A stretch of 64,000 bases of DNA from Parapristionchus giblindavisi (lineage: Eukaryota > Nematoda > Chromadorea > Rhabditida > Diplogasteridae): NCBI GenBank assembly GCA_943737045.1, contig CALSFV010000205.1, forward strand, positions 822,001 through 886,000. The letters are read 5' to 3'. Under the pieces are notes generated by a model. The model was not told the origin of the DNA and did not search any database. It saw nothing but the letters and a program-made list of their open reading frames with translations. Position 1 is the stretch's first letter, and every line of letters starts with the position of its first letter. Of the stretch, positions 1 to 10,400 are shown piece after piece. A program made the position numbers and the translations under genes.

Positions 1-6
1 TTTTAG

Positions 7-1487
7 TCAAACGGACGTCCTTGAAAACTACTTCCTGGCCTGCGATCTGGACAAGAAAGAATACGTGAAACGGTATCAATCGATAATTTCAAAAAAAATT
101 AAAATTAATTTATTGATTGATCTTGCAGACGATGCTCTGGCTCTGATATGTTCATCGACGGCAAGTGTCGCGCCGGGCATGTACAGTACCGGTGAGTATT
201 TGCACGATTTATCATTTCTGTTAATGCAAACACCATTAATTACTGTAACTGATCCTAAATCCCGGTTCTTACAGCCGTCAAGGAATCGCCGGCTCTGGTC
301 GTGTCGGAGACTTCTGCTCCTTCAACACTGACTGTCTTACCGTAAGTCGCCTGACATCGATCGATGCCCAATCAATTATTGAAATTCTAGGGAATGTTCT
401 GCTCTACCGGTACTTGTACTTGCTTGAGCAACTTTGTCGCCATCCAAGGATACTGCTACCTTAGTAAGTGATTTAGGACTTATGACTTAGCGCTAAGTCA
501 TAAATTGCTTCGCACTTATGACTTAACGCTAAGTCACTTAACTTTCAGAGAAGAACCCCGGAGAGTCTGGATGTCAGTACGCTGAGCAATGCGCTGCCGT
601 CTGGCCCGAATCTCGGTGTGAAAAGTCCAGATGCGAATGTCCGGAGGACGTCAACGGCATCCCCTATGTTCAGGTACTTAGCTTAAGTCCAGGAGTTATC
701 CAAAAGTAACGACCCTAACTTATGACCTTAAGGCCTTATCCTTAAGTAACGACCCTAACTCATGACCTTAAGGCCTTCTTCTTAAGTAACTACCTTAATT
801 TATGACTTTAAGGCCTTATCCTTAAGTAACGACCTTAACTTATGATCTTAAGGCCGTATTCTTAAGTAACGACCTTAAATTATGACCTTAAGTAAAGACC
901 CTAACTTATGACCTTAAGGCTCGCACCCGTGACGGAGTCGTGTGCATTCTTCACTCTGGCGAGGACGCCGACCCCGTACCCAAGTGTCCCCTTCCCGAAT
1001 ATGATGACGATCTCCTAACCATGCCCGTGTCGCAGCTCCGCAATCCCGCCATGACCGATCCTGGTACTTAGTTTCTTAACCTTAGTTACTTAAGGACTTA
1101 TGAACTTAAGCCCTAAGTACACTAACTTAACTAAGTCATTCCAGATGACGAGGAGATTCCTCTCGGCGAGCACATCAACCCTCTCCAGTTCTGCGACTCC
1201 CAGTCCACTGACTACCAGACCTTCGTCGCCAATGGTGGAGGAGCCTGTGTTTACGGAACCGTAAGACTTAGAGACTTAATGACTTAGTGACTTAATGACT
1301 TAGTGACTTAGCGACTTAAGGCTTAACTTAATGCTTAAGGAGCCCTATAACTCCGGTTCTGGCGTCTACATCGCTGATATCTTCGATTGCGTGTCTGCCA
1401 CTCAATCGATGGCCAATGTAAAGACAGCCATGGAAGGAGTTTATGAGATCCATGACTCAGTAGACGGTATCTGCTGTCCCAACAGAG
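7..1487 (+). other. N-terminal visible part: EB-like modules and spacer
   Basis: Exons 7-72, 129-191, 275-341, 391-463, 549-673, 919-1063, 1145-1260 and 1340-1487. The Cys pattern around [28 protein letters not shown] and [11 protein letters not shown] fits EB modules, common in nematode secreted proteins. The following exons are acidic, lower in Cys, and end in ICCPNR before the first Kunitz domain. The intron 674-918 is a tandem array of about 45-nt units built on CTTAAG, and its acceptor is the last repeat copy. Confidence 0.8.
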
Positions 1488-4400
1488 GTAAGATCGAAGA
1501 TCAAAGGCCAAAGTTCAAAGATCAAAGATCATTGTCCTCATTTCAGCCTACACTTGTATCCAGCCCAAGCGCGAAGCTGACAGCGGAGCCGCAGCCCCCG
1601 CCGGTGTTCGTCCAAGGTATGCATGGTATAGGTCAAAGATGAAAGACCACAGATCAATTTTAAGATGGTGGTACAACGCAGTGACTGCCACCTGTGAGCA
1701 GTTCATGTGGGACCCGTGGGATGAGACTGAGATGCAGTCCCCCAACAACTTCAAGACCAGAGAACACTGTGAATCGTACTGTAGAGATAGTAAGTTATCG
1801 TTTTTTTCGTTTAGTTTTGCTATTACGGTATTGATTAAGCCTATAAATAGGCAATACAATGAAATTGCCGATGAATTAACATATTTTATTGTCTCTTGAT
1901 CTTTGGCTTCTGACGTTGTCTTTTCATATCTGCTTGATTAGCGCACTATTCTCTGGTACTAACTAAATCTCTGTTTGACCATGTCGTCCATCTTTGTGCA
2001 CTAGGGGCTCTGGGCTATAGTCAGGGGGATAATGAAGTGGATAATTTGTCTTTCGCTCGATGTCTTTCCATAGACTTTCTGAGAAACGCTAAGCACACAC
2101 GATCTTCCCCTATAAGGACAGTCTGACCAATGAGAGAGTGTGTGCAAACACGCGAGAGCCTCCAGACGGTTAGAGACAGACGAGAGAGTGTGGGAATCGG
2201 AGAGAGTGTGTGAGCAGATCATTCTGTGTCTTGGGATAAGTACCCCCTGATACGCCCCCTGAGGGGCACCACGGAATTTTGCGTGTTTAAGAAGGGAGTG
2301 TTTGTTTAAATTTGCGAAGAAGTCACGTTGGGGAGAAATCAGTGCGCAGGAGAAATTGTACGAATTCATCTCATTGAGACAAATATAGCTGGATGGGAGA
2401 GAATCAGGGGAGATGACCTTAGCCGAGATATTGGCTAACACTAATAATAATATACTTTATGCGTTGCAAAATTAAAGTGTAATTTCTGATTAAATATTTG
2501 ATATAATTTGATAAATTTGATAAATTTGATAGGAATAAAATATTATTATTATTATTATTATAGGTAAAATGCAACCTACGATGAATATTCTGAGTATTTA
2601 CTGCTTGATGTGATAGTTTGATTGATAGGGGCTAAAAGGATGTTACGTATCGCACGCAATAATACCATGTCTCAACTCAGTTGTCTTACATTAGAAAGCC
2701 AGATAGAGGTGAGAGCATTCTAAAACCTGCTCATCGAGCGCTATTTCTTGCTTTGAAGACTGTGACGCGGTAACGTTACAAGTTTCCGAATGTTAAAATA
2801 TTTCGCATGGTATTGGTGTATTAGATTTTACTTCGCAGATACGAGAAACGAATGTAGTAGCGCATGAATATGTTAATTACATCATTATGTAATTATTATG
2901 TAATTATGTACACAGCTTTTTTTACTTGTAAATAAAAGCCAATGCAATACATAAATGAACACACAGAGGTATAGTGATATTGTTAAGTTAACATATTCAC
3001 GGATGACATATTGACGTTATCGCAAATGTAAAAGTATATCTCACGATCATGAAACATATGCGAGAAAAGTGGACCCTCTTCAAGAGCGCGTGCCATTGAG
3101 CGCATAAAAATCACTTGATTCATTTGTAGAAGAGACTATTTCTTGTTTTGTGTGGTTCAGAAATTATGCCGATCTATTTTATATATCACATAGCGCGCGG
3201 CGAAGGTCAGCCGGGTTAGGTGACAGGCATCGTATCATCAGTTTCTTCGTCGGAAATGTTTATGATCACTAATATTACGATGAATATGCTGGTACTCGGA
3301 CCTTATCCAATTCCCCTCATTCATAACGATTCGGTTTGTTTACGAGAAATAAATTGAGGTACACCACGAAATATTTGTAAACTCTCCTCTCTGGCAGTGC
3401 TTTCTCGCTTTATTTGTCTGCGAGAGAGTGTTGCAAGAGCGGAGAGTAAAATTAGCTCGGATTGTGATTCAAAATATATTAAGTATGATCGAAGATTGAT
3501 TTATATGAAAAAAAGATCTACAAATGACCAAATTTCAGCCTGCAAGCGTGGTTCTCCCCAGTATGTTGTCGGTTCAACTCAGAACGATGACGAACCCGTC
3601 GGGAACTGTCAGACCGCCTCATCTTGTACCTCCAACTACGAATGTACCTCGGTCGGATCCATGCAGGTAACAACTGAGACCAGATATTTTAGGTCTTGGC
3701 AATATATTTTTGCAATTAATCGAATAACTCTTCCTGATTTATAGTGGATCAACTTTCATTGAACAGAAATTATGCTTTTCGAACAGATTTCTGTTTTGGA
3801 AAAAAACATAGTAAAATATACAATTCATTCTATTGTTTCTTTTGACGCGGTTTATCTTCATTGGTGTAGCCATTGTCTAATCAAAAGTTAGCATCACACC
3901 GCTTAAGTCTCCTATAGATTGTTGTCTGACCCATTATTTCTGCAGCTGTGTTGCCCAACGGTCGCATCCATCTGTTCCACTGCCGGAGGTAGACCAGTCG
4001 ACGTACTTCGCACCACCAACTACGATCCAGGATACAGGTAACTAATATGGACTACGGACTTAGCTATAAGTCGCAGTTTAGTACTTGTGAAGCCATCGAC
4101 ATAGCCTGCTCAAATCAAGTACAGTTTTATGCTGTTAGATAATCATTTAATGTTCCAATTCTTATGATTTAGCTAATGTGTCCAACCGCTGTTTTGTCAT
4201 TGCACCGAGGCAAAATCACACTCTTATATTACCCTTATCCCCTTTGAATATGCTTGGCGTCAGAGGTTGGCATAAACATTAGCAGGATTTCCAGATTTCA
4301 GTAAAGTAATGTATCTCGGTTTTTCAGTGTGAAGCGTTCCTTCGCCATGGCCTTCTCGACCTCTTCAAGATACTACTATGACCCCGAACAGGTACTTTAA

Positions 4401-7400
4401 AGAATAAAATCAATCTTTGAAAAATCACTTTGCGATAGGCAAAAAAATTAAAAATTTTACATGATTTCTTCAGGGACGTTGCATCGCTTTCACCTACAAC
4501 GGAGGACTCGGAAACTTCAACAACTTCAAGGTATAATTATTGCTTTTTAAATATCAAAAACTGTTGAAAATTGGCATTTTCAAAAATTAAATTTGATTTT
4601 TCAGTCAGCTGCCGAGTGCGATCTTTTCTGTGCCAAACTGCAGTGCCCCTACGGAACGCCACTCAAGATCGGAGCCGCCAACCAGAGGTACCGTGATTGC
4701 CCTAAAGTGAACTTAAGCCTTAAAGGCACACCCCAAGCTAATTGTACTCTCCGCATTGGCAATACTCTCTCGTAGACAAAGAAAGCGAGAGAGTGTGACC
4801 AGAGCGGAGAGTTTCAAATTAGCTTGGGGTGTCGCTTTAACTTATTAAGTCACCATATCCTTATGACTTAATGACTAAGTTCCTAAGTTACTCATTTGAG
4901 ATGCTCGTCAAACAGTGACTGTCCCTCGACGCACGAGTGCCAGTCCGACCACAACGTGTGCTGTCCTCGTCCTCGTAAGTCAAATCATACGGTAGATTAC
5001 TGTAGAATATGGTAAAAAAATCAGGAAAATTACAATAACTCATCTATCGCCTGACTAGTCAATACCCGTAGCATGCTGTTGCTAGGAGTGCTGGAATTTA
5101 CTTTTATTGATTTTATTTTCGATGTCAATTATTGATTTTCAGAAGCCATCTGCTCTCAGCCTCTCCGTCTCGGTGACTGCAAACAATCCGTCAGAAGGTA
5201 CGGTAGTTTTGAAAATATAATTCAAATTCAAATTTCGCGCAATGGTCAATGAAATCAATATTTTGCAGATACTGGTACAATGCTGTTACTCGCGCCTGTG
5301 AACTCTTCGATTACACTGGATGCCAGGTATACGGTGGTTTTTGAACGCCCCACATCTCGATTCCAAACGGAATGAGGCATACGGTATATGATTCAGGGTA
5401 ACGACAACAACTTCGAGACGCTCCTCGAGTGCCAGAACACTTGCGAGAACATCATTCGTGAGTTCTTAAATCAATCGATAATTCCAATCGATAATTGACT
5501 CACAATCAATCAATATTTGCAGCCGAGCCACAGTGTCCACAGGGTGATGCCTACAAGGACTACCAGGTAGAAGACTTATCTTTACTTAACCTTAAGAACG
5601 TGACTTAAGCTAAGTACAATTTAGGGCAACTACTACGTGTGCTCCAACTCCGGAACTGGCAATGTCTGCCCGGTCAACTACGAATGCTACTTTGACGGAT
5701 ACGTCTGGGGATGCTGTCCCACTAAGGGTAAGTAGACACCATAAGCTTAAGGACTTAGGTTAAGGACTTATCCTTAACATTAAGGACTTATCCTTAACCT
5801 TATGGACTTATCCTTAACCTTAAGTACATGAACTTACAATTAGCTTATGCACACGATCTGATTTCAGCCTACACCTGCACGCTCTCCGCCCACAAGGGTA
5901 TCACTTGCGGATCTGGATCTTCCTACAGGTAAGCTAAGCCACTCAAACTTTGGGATACTTAGCTAAGTAACTCTAACCTACCTACGGTACTTAATGATAC
6001 TTAGCCTAAGTCATTCAGATACTTCTACAACTCGCAGACTCAGGAGTGCGAGTCCTTCCAATACAATGGTTGTGACGGTAACAGCAACAACTTCGCCAGC
6101 AGAGACGATTGCGAAGGTGAGATAAAATTTTCAAAAGAGTTTGATCATTGATCTCTGAACCATCGATTGCTAATTATCGATTGATTTCAGGATATTGTGG
6201 AGTCGGTGGTTGCCCCAACGGTGGTACACCTGAACGCAACGAGTTCGGTCAACTCATGGTAAGTCCGATGACTTGAGGCGCACCCGCGCTTCTTTTACTC
6301 TCCGCTCTGACCATACTCTCTCATAGACGAAGAACGTGAGAGTACTGTCAGAGCGGAGATATTCAAATTCGCTCGGGTTTTAGCTTTAAGCGGCCTTACC
6401 TTAAGGTAGTCTAAGTAGATAACTTAATCGTCCTTATCTCCAGGTCTGCTCATCCTCCAACACTTGCCCATCCACTCACGAGTGTACATCCGTGTCGTCC
6501 GGCTCTTCCGTCGTCGCTCGCTGCTGCCCTTCAAGAGGTACTTAGCGAACCTAGCTTGACTTAAGGAACCTTAACAGACTCTAGCTTGACTTAAGTAACC
6601 TTAATTAAACTTATGCGACCTTATATCTTAAGGTTTCATCTGTTCGCTTCCACCCCAGCAGGGATCTTCATGCTCATCCTCAGCGGCTGCCAGATATTAT
6701 TTCAATATCGTTACTAAGGAGTGTACACAGTTCACTTACAATGGATGCTCTGGTGAGTTCTCACACAAATTGCCCCTGATTGACATTGAATCAACTTTAT
6801 CAGCTTTTAATCGGTATTTCGTAGGGTGTTACCATTGACTATGTAACTAAATGAGTATTGTTAGCGTTGAGGAACATGCCTTCCAAATTTCATACCATTT
6901 CGATCTGTAGAACGAAACATATCGCGAAAAAACACCATTGTGAAGTCTTTTGGAGTGCTACTGTAGAAAGGTATCGGACAATCCAACCACATCAACATCC
7001 AAACAGTATTTAAAGTGATACACTGGGATAATTTGACACCCTCCATTCCTGCAACGCTCTCTAGCTTTGTTGGTCTGCGAGAGAGTATCGTAATTTCTGA
7101 AAGAAAATTAGCTGTGCCTGTAAGGCCACTCGATCGCTTTTTTCTCTCTTACTTGCAAAAATGAATGAATTACATAGTACTTTAATAAATGAACAAACAC
7201 AATTATTTATATTTCTAGGGTTGAATACAAACGAGACAGCCATTAAAGTTTTCGCAAATGGGAAAGTATATGACACAATGCTGAAACATATATGAACAAA
7301 TTTCTTATTCTTCACCTGAAATGTTTACGATCACTAATATGACGATACAACTGCCAAATGATAAAAATGCATTGATAACATTCAGCTGACCCAGGTTCCC

Positions 7401-10400
7401 TCATCCGTTACCATTGACTACGGGATATCACTTTACCTTTTCGATCTACGGATCGAACAAATTTCATTTTCTACTTTTAGGCAATTTGAACAACTTCGCA
7501 ACGATGGAACAGTGCAATAACTTCTGTCTGTCTGCCGCCTGCTCGCCCGGAGACGTCGCCTACGTCAACCCCAACACCCAGGTTTGATCTTTGATCTTTG
7601 GCTTCTGATCTTTGATCTTTCATCTTTTCAGCTTCCATATGAATGCAATGCCGCCCTCTCGAACTCGTGCCCATCCAACTTCCAGTGCACTTACGATCAA
7701 CTCAGCGGCAACAGTGTGTGCTGTGGTGCCACGAATATGAGTAAGCTCCGCCCCTTTTCAAGTCCGGCCTTTTTTTCTCCTTACCATATCACTTCTTTGA
7801 TTTCTGGCCCAGGTGATATTACAGATAAATTCTAGTCATTCCTCCTTTCCCATACTCTATCATCCTAATCCAATTTCATTTCCATATCATCACATTCCCC
7901 TATAAAAGCATTCGATTCCTTCTCTCCGGTTCAGTCCAGAGCTCTCCCATCTTGAGGAGAGCTCGGGGAGCATTTCGCCCCTGGACATCGTCCTCCCAGT
8001 GAGGAGGACGACCCCTCCATTCGATCAAAAAGATCGAAATGGGGAGGGGGGGGGTGAACGAGGGGGCTGGGCCAGAAATCAAAGAAGCTCCCATTATTTG
8101 TATTGATTTATTGTAAATTACTCTATTTCTGCAGCGCCTGCAAAGCTGAGAACCAAGCTACGTAGGGATAGTACGATTTTTTTCAATTAAAAAAAAATAT
8201 TTACCAATTATTATTTCGTACCGAACATGCATGGCTGTAATCAGTCCTTAGTTGCGACACCTGTCCTACGTGCCCCTAAGCTGGACTTAAGTTCTAAGTC
8301 ACTTAGCAGCCACTAAAGGGACTGAAACCTTTGTCAATGGTCTCTTCAACGGTCTACGCTCTCTCGTTGTTAGAGAACAGAGAAATAGTGTGCGCAATGA
8401 AGAGGCCATTGAGTGAGGTTGTTCTCCCTCACTAAGCCACTAAGTTGTGCTGAACTAAGTACTTAAGTTCGTATTACTTAAGATGTGTGCCCTGAGGGTG
8501 AGAAGGCGTACGTGAACGCTGCCGACATGAGCGTACGTGAATGTCTCATCAACGTTGACGGTTCGTGCCCCAACAACTACCTCTGCCGGTGAGGTCTTAC
8601 GACTAATTAATTAAAATGAGATCCAAGCTAATTTTACTCTCCTCTCGGGCCACACTCTCTCGCTCTCTTCTTCTACGAGAGAGTATTACCAGAGTGGAGA
8701 GTGAAATTATCACGGGGTGTGCATTTAATACTTAGGGCTTAACAATTAGGACTTAATATTTTGCATTTAGGACTTGCATACCGATTCATGAAAATTTTTT
8801 AGATTCCACGCTCAACGCAATCGCTACTACTGCTGCGCCTCCATCTCTGGAGGTTGGTCAATCACCCAATCAATCTACTTACAATCAATCAATAAACAAT
8901 TCCAGAGCTCTGCCCCAACGGAAAGGCCCTGTACCGCGAGCCTGCCTCCAAGTCGCCCATCCGTTGTACCATCTCTGCCGCCAACCAGTGCCCCAACGGA
9001 TACTCTTGCCAGGTATACGGTAGTCACACTCAGTGCACCAACTGTGAACTGACTTTTCTGAACATCCACCATTTCAGTCCGACGTTCCCGGCGCATTCCA
9101 AGGGCATTGCTGCTCCGCCAGCCCTGTCTGCCCTAACAAGGTGAGTTGGGCATCACAACGTTTCGAAAGGGTCATGGTGTGATAGATAAAACGTTAGAGC
9201 GAAAAAGAAATAGAGAGAACGCAAAAGTGAGAGAGCGCAGACGATTAAAGCGCACCATGGTTCCAAGTTTTCAATGACTGACACTGTGCTGGAAAAATAC
9301 TGTGGGCGGATTAAATATCTAAATATCTTATCTTTTATCTTATCTTAAAAGACTCAATATATTTGATGGAGTAAATAAATAAATAAATAACGTTTGGTCA
9401 TAAGTACTATGTTCAGGCTGAATTCTACCTCGAAGAGTCCTCACAGATGCCCAGATCTTGCACTGTTGGCGCATTCATCACCTGCCCCACCGGCTACACC
9501 TGCCAGTAAGTAAAATTACTTAAGACCTAATGCTTAAAGGGAGAGTGACCTCTGTCAATGGCCTCTTCATTGCGCACACTATTTCTCTGTTTTCTAACAA
9601 CGAGAGAGCTTTGAGTGTTGAAGAGACCGTTGACAAATGTGTCAGTCCCTTTAAGTGCACATATGAACTTATCCCATGACTTAATAAGTCATTCAGTTCT
9701 CATAACTAACCATACGCACACTATCAGATTCAAGCACAATCCCGCACAGAGGGATACAAATCCCGCCGATCCTACTCATGGACTTAAATTAAGGTCAACC
9801 CAGAACGAGTTCACCACCGGCTTCTGCTGCAAGGGCGAGACCGCTTCCGTATCTGGTAAGTCATTGGTTTATGGTTAACTGGTTTATGGTTTATCAAACC
9901 GGGAAACTGGTTAACCAGTCAAGTTTTCCAACTGGACACTTTTTTTTCCAGATGGTTGTCCACCAAATGAGTTCGTGTACATGAAGGAGGGAGCAATCGC
10001 TGCCTGCGATCCCTTCAATCCTCCCAATGCACCTTGTCCAACTGGATATTCGTGCCAGTGGTCGCTCGCTAACCAACGTTATCAGGTACTTGGCCTTAGT
10101 CCAGAAATTATCAAGTACTTAGGCTTAAGTCCAGACATCAATATAACTAATGCTCTGTTCAAAAGTTACGAAAATAAGCAAGGAAAACTCATAGTTTTGC
10201 ACACTCTCCGCCTCTATTTTTATTCTTTTAGTGCCTTTGAGCACATGAAGCACTGACCTTAACCTGATCCCTTTAAGTGTTGCGGAGCCACGCCCATCTC
10301 CACGCCCAAGAGCCACTCTGGTCTCGGCTGTCCCAACAACCAGATCGCCTTCAAGGAGAAGGTATCGTTTCAAATTCGAATCATTCCCTGAATCATGACA

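Larger units (their letters stand above)
6191..7581 (+). other. Lustrin-like repeat and Kunitz domain 5 (six Cys, Ser at P1)
   Basis: Exons 6191-6258, 6444-6537, 6633-6752 and 7481-7581. Kunitz 5 contains [33 protein letters not shown] and CNNFC, all six Cys. The large intron 6753-7480 carries an interspersed family-4 repeat. Confidence 0.88.

Noticed and set aside
2001..2441. 146-codon minus-strand open frame
   Set aside because: Lies in a large intron of the Cys-rich gene, low-complexity at one end, with no recognisable domain or splice support.
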